The notes below the pieces were generated by a model. It was not told the origin of the DNA. It made no database searches and saw only the letters and a program-made list of their open reading frames with translations. DNA of 64,000 bases from the NCBI GenBank assembly GCA_036937835.1, contig CM072861.1:8983501-9047500 (forward strand), given 5' to 3'. Shown here one piece after another: positions 14,141 to 27,396 of this stretch; position 1 is the first letter of the stretch; the number at the start of each line of letters is the position of its first letter. Position numbers and translations under genes: made by a program. The DNA comes from Pampus argenteus (taxonomy: Eukaryota > Chordata > Actinopteri > Scombriformes > Stromateidae).

Positions 14141-14999
14141 TATGTTTCTCTACTCATTTATGCAGGTTTTTTTCTTTGATTTGTCACTCATCTGTATGGC
14201 GTTTAGCTGGAGTCAAGTTTTCCACAATCCTTACAACCATTAGTCAGAATGGTTACAATTATGACAAAACGTAAAAGACACTGTGATGCCTGCAGTTCTT
14301 CCTGATAGATGATAGATGTGGATACTGTAAAAGCCAAACAATATCTGATGCATTTTTAAGAAAGACACATGAATGCATGGATAAAACCGTTCTCTACTTA
14401 CAGAGATGTAACTGAATGAGAATAAGGTGCGCCAGAAATGTTTGGTTATGTGGTGCATATGCTTCTATCTGCACCAGCTTTCATGCATCATCTTGTATCT
14501 GCATCTGTATTATCTTTGTCTTTTAAAATTTTCAATTTTAGCTGAATTGTATCATAGAGTTTTCTTGCAACTTGGAAAAGTAACTGTATGTGCATTCAGT
14601 CTACATTTGTCAGAAAGATTACAAGAATAAACACTTTTATAAACATCTTTATTTGCAGATCAATAAAGACAAATACTTAATCAAATCCAGTCTGCTGTCT
14701 GTTATGTCATACTGTTTTAGAATCACTTTCAACGCCACCTGCAACACATTTACTCACGTACACACCTGGGCGATAATTGTTCTGACTATGGCTGTTGGCT
14801 GTTCTAATACCAAACTACTCAAATCTACAATTCACAACCTTTCAGGCTGACATTTTATCTGCCTGCTAAAACCTGCAGTCTGGATGAGGAACACAATACG
14901 GCGGCTGCTGGGAGAAAGTCTCACCGCTGTGTCGCTACGCCCTCTCACACTGACAGAGGGAGAGGGAGACATCAATCTTTCACTAATTTCTTCAAGTGT
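14141..14999. other. Intergenic, no gene recognised
   Basis: AT-rich DNA with short frames only and no recognised feature. Confidence 0.5.
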
Positions 15000-15335
15000 G
15001 AAAGGGTCCTTGTGGTGTCAGCCAAAGGGGGGGGAGATGCTCCTGGCCAGTGCTATTAAATGAGGGGAGGGCAGAGAGGAGGATGGGAGGAAAAGGGCCA
15101 CCCCAACACATAGACCCTTCCTTCTGGGTCTCCCACCTCAACCCTCCGGCCAACACCCCCGGACGGCCAACCAGATGGCGGCAGCATTAGCCCAACAAAG
15201 GCTATCTAATTAGGGGTACAATAGAGAGAAAGGGAGGGTGGCGTTCTCCTGATGGACGGCATGCAAGAAGGAGAACAGCCAGGCAGGCCGCCTGAGACCA
15301 AAGCAAGTCAATAGCGTACCTACAACCCCCATCCC

Positions 15336-15366
<31 letters not shown>

Positions 15367-15560
15367 AACACACACTTGCTTACGCCCCCCTGGCAGTAAT
15401 ATAGGGGGCTATGACTTTATTACCCCTCATTAACACAAATTAGACCACTTGAGCCTCCCTGAATGGCGATGACAAATTGAATTAAGTGTTTGGAAACAAG
15501 TCAATCCCCACCCCTGGCCAGGCTGTGACCATATTGCATTAACATTCATTGGAGGGTGTA
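15000..15560. other. Candidate conserved non-coding cluster
   Basis: Two non-repetitive blocks (about 15140-15320 and 15395-15560) flank a (CA)n run at 15337-15361. They contain homeodomain-type words (ctatctaattagggg, cctcattaacacaaatta, caaattgaattaag) and no open frame of interest. Inference from composition only; conservation was not tested. Confidence 0.35.
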
Positions 15561-18500
15561 TACGTGTGTGTGTGTGTGTGAGAGAGTGGGACTATAAAAA
15601 AAAACTGTGCTATTATTTAGAGGTAGGTGGAGTTTTTAGAGACTGTGAGTGGTTAAATTCCTTTGGAAATAATATGGATCCTCCTGGCTGTGGTGAGTTA
15701 AATCAGGCAAGTTAAGGGAGGCATAAAACAGAAAGGAACAGATGGTTTGGGCTGGGAATTCAGCCAGTGAGGACAATACATTTTATTTATAGCTTATCCA
15801 CATTTATTAATAAGCAATGCAACAAAAAAAAAAAAAAAAATCTCAATAGTAGTGTAGACTCTTGTGTATTACAAGAACAGGTTAATTTTAGACATTAACA
15901 TGTCTGGTGGTTCTGTTATGTTTCGTCTATTATATTTCACCTTAATTAATCTATGAGCAAAGTAACAGACACATCACACATATCTCCAAGTTTCATTTTA
16001 AAATGTGGATAATAACATATATATATATATCATAATGTACCACTTGTGGACTAATTCTGGAGATAAATAGATTATTAAAAATTGCTAAAGTAATTTAGTA
16101 ATTCATTATAAAGTCTAACTAGCTTCTAAATCTTAACTCAATGTTTATCAGTTTATCACTGTTTTTCCATCTTTGGTTGTGCCAGTACTGTATGTTCACA
16201 AATATGCAATGAAATATGTATACACACTGCAAAGGTGCAGTAAATATACCAACTAGTGAATGGCTTTACCATAACAACTTCACAATTGTTGCACCTTTTA
16301 GACTGAAATAAACAAATTCAAATCCTCTGTTCAGGAAAACCTGATCCACAGATACAAACATTAACACAAAAAATTGAAATACACAGAATATCTTCAGACT
16401 GCTTTCATTATTTTCATCATATGGGGCTGAGATAGACTCCGTTTTAATGTTTTTCACACTGAACACTGATTGTAATATATAAGTAAATAAAGAAGAATCT
16501 TTCTCTGTATGCCATTTAGTCAAAGGAATAAAATATTTCTTTTATTTTTACACCTGTCAGAGCAAAGTAATGATATTTTATATTATTGTTTCTGGCAAAC
16601 AGTGCTACTGCAATATGCAGCAGTGATAATCAGGCTGATCAACTGTATGTGTCACGTCTACATTTCTGTACTCTTTTTATTGTTTTAGAGTCATCATCCC
16701 ACTGATATCCTCGCCTACACTCCTCAACTTTTTCCTGGACACCTTTGTCTTGACATGAACAAAGATTTTGCCAAACCCCTCCGTCTTAAAGGTTGTATAA
16801 GGCTGACATCTGATGGCAGATAAAGACACTACAGTTTGTTGTGACACACACACACAGACACACACACACACACATGCACAGAACAGCCAGATATCAGATT
16901 GAAAACATAAAACACAAAAGAAAAAAGAAAAAAACAGAACTATGATCATGAATTACTCAGTAATGACGAGTTGGAATGATGATTTATGATTGAACAATAG
17001 GTGCATCCGTTGTGTTTTAACAGATGTACAGTGGGTTGTATAAAACAATATGTTTTGTACAACCAATAAGTTACCAATAAGAACAATAAGTTCTGAGAGG
17101 CAATAATAGTAAATATACAGAGACAATCGTGTACATTAATCCTGTGTATGGTTCTTTTCATTGTGCTTTGTTGTATTCCTTTTCCTCAAGTAGGCAAGAC
17201 ACACATAGTTTACAGACACACACACACGCACACACACACAAATGCTGTGAAAACTTGTGTGTGTGATTTGCCTGCTGCGTTCAGATGTCATATTTTGGCT
17301 TGGAAACAAAAGAAATCTGATTCCCTTCCTCGTGTGTATTTCAGACCTCTGTTATATTTCAAACAATTATTGGTGGTAGTTTTAATTAACTTCCTTCCAC
17401 TTTTCACTTAACTTATCAACCGAACATGCTTGTTATTTCCCAGCTGTTTCACATATTCACACCTGGAGTGTGGGAGTTCAAAGGCTGGTTGAAACGCATT
17501 TTGTATTTTTGGTGTAGAAGAGGAAAGTCATTAGCAAGCACACAACACGAGCTCTAAGAAAACAAGGAAGACATCCAGGAAAAACAAAACAAAACTCTAA
17601 TGACAACAATGGAAGAAGATTTGTGGGATGAAAATAGCAATTACAGTTTCATGGTTTTATTGTCATTTCAACTCTTTGTGCATGTAAAGGAACAAAATTC
17701 ACATTAGTCAGATGCAATAAGAAAAAAACAACATCATGCAAAATCTGGAGATAATGGATAATGTTTGTAGTGAACGAAGTCACTGGACATAAAGCTGGTA
17801 ATGATGATGTTGAATCAGACTCATCAGAAGAGTTAGCAGAGTTTTTAGTTTGACTTCTCTGTCTGAGGTTTTTTTTAATAATATCATAGATATATATATA
17901 TATATTTTTTTATGCACAGTAGCCCGCTTTTCAAGAAAATACTTTTCAGTATCAGCATGTGAACACCAGATGGGGCTAGAGGATAAAATACATATATTCA
18001 GACTCAACGGGGGTCCTTCAGTGCATGAACCAAATACACATCCCTTAGCTCAATGCACACACACCCACACACCCTTTTAGGTCCATTATGAATCAATGTC
18101 TAATAAAAATATGGTATTGAAATGTTCTTTTATGCTAAGGCTTGTATAGAGTTGACTGAATATTTGATTTCCACGCCACGCTTATGGAAACATGCAGATA
18201 TAGGAAATGAAATATTGATTTTTAAGGTTAACTTTTTGAAACTTAGTGTAGGTAAACACCAGATCAGGTAATAAATGTCAAATCAGGTTCAGGCACAGGG
18301 CACATTTCCTAGTTTTTTTTCAGTTTTTATTCTGTAATTCAACACCTCAACATTTTAGTAATGCAATGTTAAGTAGAAGAAAGTAACTGAATGTGTTATA
18401 TTTGAAATGTGAATTCCATAGTAAAACATATTCTCAAAAAGATGATGACTTGAGGTCATTGGGGTCTTTTGAGCAGGATATTAGAAGACAGAAATAAATA

Positions 18501-19763
18501 AAATGAATATACTGTTCCCAGATGGGAAACATTCGTCGTAGTTGTGCCAGATGGGAAATGTTGTATGTTAATTAGAAAGAAAAAGCACAATTTAGACCAA
18601 AGTGTATTAGGGAATATGGCAGATTGTGAATGGTTATTATTCCAGATCAAAACTCCCATGTGATTAAAACCAAACAGAGTGAAAAGAGGCTACTGTTTAT
18701 TTTTGTTTTCTGTATTTTGTAGGTGGTGTGAGGTTTGTTTCCCACTGGGAGCAGTAATACCCGACACATCAGAATTAATATCACAAGCCAGTATAATTGG
18801 ATACAAACTGAACTTTAATTTAAAAGCTATAAAGTGCAAACGGGGTGTTGCTTTGAGGCCCAATGAAAGGAAAATATGTAACTTCCCTCATCCCAAAGGC
18901 ATTTTACCACAATGATGTACAAACTAACACTTCACTCCAGTACAGTACAGGGTACAGAATTTAATGTAGATGCTTGCAACCCAAAACCTCATTCTCATAT
19001 TTATTTGACATCATAGATCCTCACAAAGTCAGACTACAAGCATTGTTTAAATCATTTAGACACAATTTTCATTTTTTTTTTTTTTTGGTTCAGTTATTTG
19101 GGGTGGAGCATCTGTATCATTCATTTATTCCCCTGATCAATATGTGTATCATACAGGTCTTCTTGAACTTGGACAACCAAAAACCACAACAACAGGCAAA
19201 GAATTCACTCATTCATTCTCTTCTTCATATTGAAGAATGTCAACGAGGGCGTAAAGCAGCTCATAACTAAAGCCATGCGAGCCACTTCAGGCTGCTACAC
19301 CCACAAGGAATACTTTGTTTTCACTGCAGCATTAATCCAATGCATCTTTTTATTTATGGCTGTGCACTTATGTCGTCCCTGCTCTGCTCACCTTTCACGA
19401 GCATGTACCTGTAGGCTCTGAGACTACAGCACTTTCCTCTACTTATCATTGTCACCCACCGAGATTCTATATATTCAACATTCACATAATAATCAATTTC
19501 ACATGAACTGGCTGAATAAACAATATTGGCAAACCTTCACTGTAAGCCAAGAAACACTCCTTGTGTTTCTGTGACAATCAGCCCCCTGCAGACGGTGTAT
19601 ACATGGTCATTTATACCACAGCATGTGGCACTAAAAGCACACAATACGCTGTTTTCATGAAATACATTAGTTGGATCAGTGGTAAATAAAAACATAGTAA
19701 GATCACAATGGAAAGATGTAGCATATTGCTGAAATGCAGTTTTACATAAACTGTATGTGTATG
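15561..19763. other. Intergenic, no gene recognised
   Basis: AT-rich DNA. Simple repeats include A runs at 15822-15840, CA-rich DNA at 16843-16875 and 17215-17240, and a TA run at 17890-17905. No frame resembles a known protein. Confidence 0.5.
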
Positions 19764-20173
19764 TTATTTTCCGCTCATAATCATTCCCTGAATACATCTC
19801 CCTGCATTAAGATACAGCACTCTTGGGTTTGTTGTATAGCTCAAAACAGCCATCAGAAGATGCTGTTGCATCAAATTCCCGTTTCCAGGAAGCCAAAGAA
19901 GTTTTATCTGCCCAGATGAAGTACGTCTTCCAGCCTCGGGGTTGCGCTGTTGTACCATCTTCCTGCGCCCCATTCGAAGTCGAAGAGGTCTTGTTTGCCT
20001 GCAGACTGGCCCAGTATCCACCTGGAAGTGGTACAAAAGCACAGTTGTGCAGGAAGCTTCTGCAATTTCCTCCCTCTTGCGTCACAAACGCATTACTGTG
20101 CCTCTCACCCAAACCACAACCACATGGGACCCGGTGCAGCACTGGAATTTTCCCACTGACAAAAACACATTAA
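19764..20173. other. Unidentified ORF-dense G+C-richer block
   Basis: This block is richer in G+C than its flanks and is open for more than 330 bases on both strands. The plus-strand frame at 19823-20173 has 116 codons. Minus-strand frames lie at 19807-20142 (111 codons) and 19764-20042 (92 codons). I recognise no domain in any of them. The minus-strand frame ends in a Trp-rich segment (GWKTYFIWADKTSLASW). It could be a decayed exon, a retrocopy fragment or a G+C-rich non-coding element. Confidence 0.35.
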
Positions 20174-21778
20174 CTGTGCAGATCTCGAGCTGACTGGAAG
20201 CGTTGGGTTGAGCTGTTGCTGTGATCCCTTCCATGAATGAGTCTCTTCTTAGCAGCACCTGTCGTGTGTTTACGCGAACAAATGTAGTACAGTGTCTGTC
20301 AAAGTTAAACCTACTTTTTTTTTTTTTTCTCCATCACTGCATCTTTTTCATCACTGTTGGTTTGCTAATCATTTTATTTCAACTTCTGCTTTGTTTTTAA
20401 AAAACATTTTGCCTGGAGAAGCTCCAAAGTGCATTATCGATCTCATCATTTATCACAAAACAACTGATTCCCTTATTCCTGGAAAGTCACCGAGACAATA
20501 GTGTCATCTTTGGTTTCAGGTGTTGCAATACTGCAGTGTGCTTACATATTGTTCAAGTCCTCTTCCAATCATTAGAGGGCTGCAGAGAAATAAAGCAACC
20601 ATTACAACAGGACAGAGAAATAAAGCTTGTAGTTTCCCTGAAACCTTTGGTAACATTTTCATTGTTTTCGCACAGAAACAATCTCAAAGTGAGTGGAAAA
20701 GACCACCCTCTGGCAGTTTATTCCACTGCATTATTAAATAAGAGAAGACAGAAAACAGATCAATTTACCACATGGATGGTGATCAATGTAGCAACACGAT
20801 CACAAAAAAAAACAAAAAAAACAACAACCCTGGGCCATTTTTTAATGAACATTTTGTCCACTGAAATTAACAGATATTAACTAATTGTAATTCACAAAAT
20901 AGATTTGTATTCTTTCACAAAATTCACTCTGAGCACTTGTCCAAACATGGAACGAGACGTATTTGCAATTCCAATGTCGTTATTGTTTTTTTTTTGGTAA
21001 GAGCTGACAATGTATCCCTGCAAAGTAAAGACTGTGTAGTACTGGAAAATAAATGCACTCTTGTTTAGTACATTTCTGTGATCTACATCAATATGACATC
21101 GTCTTATATGTTGTAAAGGCCTGACACACTGACACAAGCATTTACTTTAGCTGATTACACTAAACACAGATAATCAAAACTAATGTACATTGTAGTCCGG
21201 TCTCGATCACATACATACTGATAATATGTGCTACGTACTAATATTCATAGTATACTTTTTGTGTCCCACTTCTATACTACATACTGATTGCTTACACTAC
21301 ACTACACTACACTACATGCTACTTTTTCATTATTTGTCATATTATACTTTTTTCACAGTTAATACACTGCTATGTGGACGCCCCCACACAGTCCTGTGGA
21401 GAATCAGTCAAAGCAACTGAGAACAAATGTGTGGGTAAAATGTAGGTGTGTAGGGGATTATATATAAAATGTATAATTTAAGCATTGCAATTTCACTTTT
21501 GTTTACTTTGTAAATTATCATTTTACATCTGCTTAAATGTCATAGAAAAATATACTTAGGTCACTTTATATAACAGAAATAATTCAGACCCTTTTAACAA
21601 AACTGCATCCACATGTCGCTGCCAGTCATTACATCAAAGTTACACACAGTCGTTATACAGTATATATATTATCTATGAATTTTTAAATAATCAGTCAAAG
21701 AAGTTAAAATGCAGATCAAATTCCTTAAAATTTTAGTGTAGATGACTGGCACCAAATTACTGCTACAGTAGGGCATAT
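20174..21778. other. Intergenic, no gene recognised
   Basis: AT-rich DNA with T and A runs. A short (ACTAC)n repeat occupies 21294-21315. No gene recognised. Confidence 0.5.
21294..21315. repeat. (ACTAC)4 short tandem repeat
   Basis: Four and a bit copies of the pentamer actac. Confidence 0.85.
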
Positions 21779-22012
21779 TGTGGAGGCTATAGATGGCATC
21801 CTCTTTACTTCGCTCTATGCAATGACTTTCATGCTTGGCTGCTGTCCAATTTTATCTCCAGGAGTTGCTAGGCGACAGGAACATCCTTATTGCAAGTGTA
21901 TTCTGGGAAATGATGGGACCCATAAATGAATTCTCCAGATCTGTAAATTATTATCGGCCTTCAACGTTATCATCACATGGGTCAATGAAACAGAGGGATG
22001 CTATAGATGGGC
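21779..22012 (+). repeat. Local duplicated module, copy 1 (head part)
   Basis: This segment recurs almost unchanged at 23957-24182. Aligning the first ~180 bases by hand I count about 12 differences, roughly 93 % identity. Both copies keep ggagttgctaggcgacagga, an RFX X-box-like inverted pair, and ttctgggaaatgatg, which contains a TTCN3GAA site. The copies have no coding potential and no terminal repeats that I can see. Confidence 0.85.
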
Positions 22013-22221
22013 CATATACGAATAGCATTGTCATATATTATCACAAGACAGCAACAATGTAAATACGGTAATAATAATAATAGGGTTTTTGTTTGGAAAC
22101 ATTGAAATGACACCTGAGGTCACTAAAAGGTCAAACAAAGCGAATCCAAGTCGTCCCTTTAAGACTGTAAAGAGTTCATCTTGTAATCTAGCACCTATAT
22201 CTGCTTAAACAGGGACTATTG

Positions 22222-22309
22222 AGCGTAGCCACCACGATGAGAAGCCCTGTGAATTAATGAATCACTACGGCTGCAGAGCATCAGCTAAAACTTAATCACC
22301 TGCCAGAGG
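22222..22309 (+). repeat. Local duplicated module, copy 1 (tail part)
   Basis: It begins agcgtagccaccacgatgag and shares a nearly identical first ~50 bases with 25272 onward. After an indel the similarity resumes through ctgcagagcat.agctaaa to tcacctg. It follows the head part in the same order as in the later copy. Confidence 0.8.
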
Positions 22310-23956
22310 GGATCCAGTTGTCTCATTCTAGGTGATAACTGCTCAACACCTGTCTGATAACACTGCCATTTAATTAAAATATTACATTACTCAATCAACT
22401 CTGCTCTTTATTAAAGAAATGAATCATGTCATTTTTAAAAAAAAAAATTATTGAAAATGTGATAAATGGCAGACCTGTGTCGGTTATCTCACCTTTAAAC
22501 AGCTCTTTCTTGTATTCGTGACATCTCTGTGTCGAGGCTGTCCTTGCCAAGCCTCAGTAGACAATTAGCTGACAGAGGTTGTCAGGGGATGTCAGCTCAT
22601 ATAGTTCTCCTGGGCTTACAGGCTATAAAATCTGGTCCATGTCTTCAGTTCTGTGTCACTCTTCCTCAGATGATATCCATCCTGCATCACTTTTTTTTCC
22701 TTTTTTTTCATAACCCACAAATCTTGCAAATGCTGTTGTTTGTTTCCGTTGACTTTAGTTTTAAGAATAACTCTCGTGTGATATTTATATTTTCTTATTA
22801 AGAATTATAATCCATTAGCATTATTCCCCCCTTGAATTGGTCTGGAATAATGTATGTTTCGGTCTGCTAGTTTATTGACAAGGATAGGCTCCCACCATGG
22901 TTGTATCTCCTGTTCAGCGAGCTTGATTATCCCTGCTGATAGAGGGCTTAGCGGGATGTAGCTACACATAACACACATAACACACATAACACACAGACAC
23001 ACGCACACAGTGTTGTGCTTCAGAACATACGATGTAGGGAATGTAATGCAACAAAGAGATTGGTTATTAAAACAATAAATAAATAAATAAAGATGACAGT
23101 GTTAAAGCCGAACATTTCATCTGATCACAACCTTTCTGCCAAGTGCTGTTATCCACATAAGATGCAGCCGATTAGAAGATGACATCTGGAGGAAATTGAA
23201 ATCCTTATTCCAGACACTATTTATAAATACCAAGAGGCACAGATAGGAACAAAAAAAAAAAAAAAAGTTCCCTGCTGTCTTGTTTTATTTTTGTTGACTC
23301 TCTAAGAATATGCCAATAATAATAATAATACATAAGCTGAGAGCGCCCAGAGCCATGCTGTGACTAAAGCCAGACAAGTATTTGTTTCAAACAGAAAACA
23401 ACTTTTAAAGGAAACACACTCCAAACAACAATATATGAAAAATCCGATGAATAATGTTAGAGTTATTTAATGTTGCTTTTGCTCTCCAAAGATCTGCTAC
23501 GGATGTGACTTGGAGGATTATTTCAACTGACAGTACATCTGCACTGGTGAAAGAGCCACTGAGAAATAAGCTGACCATGCTGTGAAAGAAACTTAATAAC
23601 CTGTCTGTCTCACTTAAACGCCAACGAGTTTTGGTTTCAAATAAATTCTTTGTGAAATTTCAATTACAGCGTCAAAGCTGCTCTCAATAGGGACAGAGTT
23701 GTTATCGCAGAGCCGGGCAAATGGTCAGCGCCGCAATGTTGACCGAGGGTTTAATAACGCCACGTTTTGTCATTATGATTCCTTCTGCACCGGTGCTTTA
23801 GAATAACCCTGAATACACCGAGTGTCACAACACAGGTATTAATGTTTTTGTAATACCTTTGATCACCACAGGGGGTGGAAATGTGTCGAGAATACATCCA
23901 ACCCAAAACCTTTTATAAGGCTTTTTTCTTTTTTACCAGCGTCAAATCGCCAATAA
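22310..23956. other. Intergenic between duplicated modules
   Basis: No gene recognised. A telescoped acacata repeat lies at 22965-22996, an A run near 23250 and an (AAT)n run near 23316. A repeat-free stretch around 23480-23800 could be regulatory. Confidence 0.4.
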
Positions 23957-24182
23957 TGTGGAGGCTATAGATGGCATCCTCTTTACTTCGCTCTATGGAA
24001 TGACTTTCATGCTCAGCTGCTGTCCAATTTTATCTCCGGGAGTTGCTAGGCGACAGGAGCATCCTTATTACAAGTGTATTCTGGGAAATGATGTGACCCA
24101 TAAATTAATTCTGCTGATCTGTAACTTATTATCTGCCTTCCACACTGTTGTCATGTAGGGTCAATGAAAGAGAAGGACGCTA
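23957..24182 (+). repeat. Local duplicated module, copy 2 (head part)
   Basis: Counterpart of 21779-22012, with the same RFX-like and TTCN3GAA words in the same order. The match ends near gggtcaatgaaa...gggatgctat of the first copy, represented here by gggtcaatgaaagagaagga. Confidence 0.85.
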
Positions 24183-24452
24183 TGCAAATGGTCCTTTATG
24201 CCATTTAGAATCATATCAGTATTTGCTTTGTCCTGCCTGGAGAACCACACAGATCGGGTTTGAGTGTTTCAGCTCTATTACACCATATAAAGAGGTTCAG
24301 TGTGTTGCTATGTGTCAAGACGATTTTCTATTTTAGTTTAAAGGCCTTTTTTTCAGTTTCAGTTTTTATTAAAAAGCAACTAATTCAATATTTTTGAATT
24401 CTATTGCTGCAACCAACCTGGCAGATGTAAACGATGCACAGGGCTCTACACT

Positions 24453-24590
24453 ATTATTACAAGTGTATTCTGGGAAATGATGATGACACCAATAAATGAA
24501 TTCACATGCAGAGCTGCATCTCTAACTGATTATCAGGCTTCAATATTGTTATCACATGAGTGAATAAAGAAGAGGGAAGCAATGGAAATG
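24453..24590 (+). repeat. Local duplicated module, partial third copy
   Basis: It starts at tattacaagtgtattctggg and matches the second half of the head part (TTCN3GAA site, then ataaatgaattc, then gattatc.ggcttcaa.tgttatcacatg). The first half, with the RFX-like site, is absent. A further echo (catccaaggtcactgaaag at about 24731) corresponds to cacctgaggtcactaaaagg at 22111 of copy 1. Confidence 0.75.
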
Positions 24591-24653
24591 ATCTATTATT
24601 TGATTGAATTGTTTTAGCGTGGTAATACGGGATACTGTGAGAGAGCACAATGC

Positions 24654-24681
24654 AAACATACAAACAAACAAACAAACAAAC
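24654..24681. repeat. (CAAA)n microsatellite
   Basis: About five and a half copies of caaa/aaac. Confidence 0.85.
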
Positions 24682-25271
24682 ATAGGCTGATAGTATGAGA
24701 AAACATACGAACATATGAATCTTAAATTGACATCCAAGGTCACTGAAAGTTTGAGCGTTCAGACTGAAAGGTTTATATAAATATCTTATTCTATGGCAAT
24801 GGTTCCCAACCAGAGGTATTAATAAATAATAAAGTATTTATTTTCTTTTTCTTTTTTTTTTGAACTTTTGAACTTGAACTAGAGATTATGTGTAAAAGTT
24901 GTAGCGCTGCTAAGTTGGAAAAAATAAAAATGATTTAATAATATGTCTCCAGTTATTTGTGTTAAGAAAGAAAATAGAATGGTGCTACTTTTATTGTATT
25001 TAATGTCATAAACACATAATAACTATAGTATGCTGCACAAGTCAGTGGGTTACAACACCAACTAATAGTGATAGTAGAAATGCAAACCTAACTTAATCTA
25101 CAGGGGAAAAGAGAAAGAGAGCAAACTTAAAAATGGAAAATTCCAGTATTACTATATCTTATGGATTATATAGGGATAGATGAACTTTTCCTCTGTAGTT
25201 ATTGAACAACTCTATCTATCAAACCTATATGACGGGGTGCTTGAGCGCATCTGATTGGGCTGTGGTGGTTC

Positions 25272-25387
25272 AGCGTAGCCACCACGATGAGAAGCCGTGT
25301 GAATTAATGAATCCTTTAAATCACATTAACAGCAAAGACTAACTACTGCTGCAGAGCATTAGCTAAATCTTTATCACCTGTCAGAAG
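25272..25387 (+). repeat. Local duplicated module, later copy (tail part)
   Basis: Counterpart of 22222-22309, lying downstream of the partial third copy in the same order as in copy 1. A short insertion (about 25316-25345) separates the two matching halves. Confidence 0.8.
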
Positions 25388-25802
25388 GCATATAGTTAAC
25401 TTTTTTTTTTTTTTATAAAGAACTTTGCTGCTTTCTGTCTGTCTCATCTTGGTACAAACCTCCCTTGCATTGCTCTGCCCATAAAGCTCTGCAGATAGAT
25501 TTGTTGTGCACACAAATTGCATATTGCATAAAAACCAGCCAGCTAAGACATATTATATGATCATGAAAGACACACATCTCATAAATGGTGCTACTAACTA
25601 GATTATATGGGCCCTGTTTGCAGAGCAGCTAATGGAGGCTGCGGCGTAGAGGGAATAAGATCTGTTAGCTGACTGTGTTTGTCTGAAATGCTAGCCCGCC
25701 AGGCTTTTTCACCGCTGTTCTCACAAAGATAAATCCCTGTTGCACTTAGTAGTCATCCATTTTTAATGCCACAGCCTCAGCTGGAGAGATGCATGAAGTC
25801 AT

Positions 25803-25870
25803 GGGAGGGGAGAGGGGAGGAAGGGGAGAGGGGAGAGGGGAGAGGGGAGAGGGGAGGGAGGGAGGGAGGA
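25803..25870 (+). repeat. G-rich purine minisatellite (GGGGAGA/GGGA)
   Basis: Sixty-eight bases of uninterrupted purine on the plus strand, built from ggggaga and ggga units. It has many runs of three or four G spaced by one to three bases, so it fits G-quadruplex rules and also triplex-forming mirror-repeat rules. Confidence 0.92.
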
Positions 25871-27370
25871 CCAGGCAAGGTGTGGATGACACCAGCCGGG
25901 TGCTTCAGGCTAATGTATGTAGTCTTCTTGATGTGTTTTTTGTACTGTATCCTTAGCGTCAGCAGCAATTATGAATGTCTGAGGCTGTTTTGCTGGTGAG
26001 ACGAACCGCAGACAGTAAAGGCATTCATAAGCTCATCACGGTTTCACTCTATTTATTGTTTCCCTCATTGATGGGACATTTGAAAAAAGCAAAAACAGAA
26101 AAAAACCAAGCTGCTGCAGTAAGTCATAAACACCCACAGCTGCACAACTGTGTACAGCTCAGACCTTTCCAAAAAATAAAAAAATAAGAAGCAGCAGCAA
26201 ATCTTCGTGCCTGTTTTTGAGCCCCTTAATATGTCTGGAGCAGCTATTCCACAGATGGCAGGTGGAGAAGGCCGGCAAGGCCAGCTATTCAATCCACTTC
26301 AGTGCAAACATGATCTCTGTTTGAATGGCGAGGCATAAGCCAAGACATTCTTGTGTGGGCAGACCTCCCTAAACAACACTGTGTGTGTCCTTCAGGCACA
26401 AATCTTTAAGATACGAGAGCACTTTGGGTTTGTCCAGAAGCAAAGGTTAAAGTTTTCCTCTGTTGAATGTGATGTAACATGCAGGAAGGGTTTAACGCTT
26501 ACATGATCCACATGCAGTTTGTGTGTTGCTTAGTCAGCGTGCAGGCCAATTAGGGCAAGTATGGCCATTCCTGTAAATGCGTTTTTAAGTTGGCTTTCCT
26601 GCTGCTTGATTTAATCAGCTCGTCTGTAGTTCACCAAATAAGTTACTGAAACAGTAATCTGAGACTCATGCATTCAAGTGAAGAACACGACCACAGAGCT
26701 CCAAATATTTGATAAGTTTTTATTTCTCTAGTGAATTCATATGTTGTTATTCTGCACAGCAGCATACAGGAAAATCGTGGTAAAATATAAATAACAAAGT
26801 TCAACAGTGTTTCTTTTTCTCTTATTCATTTAATCAAAAAACCTCTGTTAAAAGTGGCAAATTTCGTCAGCCTTCCTTCTCAATATCCACTCTCTTGCAC
26901 ACTCTCAAAAAAAAAGAAAAAAAAAAGAAAAAAAATGTAACATTGAACAACTAAAACTTTAAAAAGTATGGGTATAATCATTATTTACAGACAATCACCT
27001 TTTGGTGAACAATGCTTAATAGTTTCTTGGAAATTTGTTTCCGTCATGTTAAATGCAACAAAAATGAAAATACAATTATGTTATACAAAGATCAAAAATA
27101 CTATCAAAACCCTTATTATTATAAATGGCAGCACTATATCAATAAACTGCTGTTGACATTTTACATGTAAGTACAAAATCCTGTTGAGGTAGCGCCCTCT
27201 GAAGTCACTTGTAAATGTTAAAATACTGAATAAACATCACTTTCTATACAATACAGCAAATCTCTCTTTTATCTTCAATGCAATTATATTCCTTTGGTAA
27301 ACAAAACTGTCAGAAATGTGCAGTCCTGCAAGTGACACTTTCAGTCATACATTCACAACATTTTTGCATC

Positions 27371-27396
27371 TTTTTTTTTTTTTTTTTTTTTTTTTT
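27371..27396. repeat. Poly(T) tract of 26 bases
   Basis: Uninterrupted T on the plus strand. It lies downstream of nanos1 and could be a retroposon tail. Confidence 0.92.

Noticed and set aside
22965..22996. acacata repeats and the 51-kb array considered as CRISPR-like
   Set aside because: These are ordinary eukaryotic tandem repeats. They lack regular spacers and cas genes, and the genome is vertebrate.
26982..26989. Pumilio-type word (TGTAAATA) on the minus strand downstream of nanos1
   Set aside because: It lies about 1.5 kb past the stop, beyond a possible poly(A) signal, and an 8-base match is expected by chance in AT-rich DNA.
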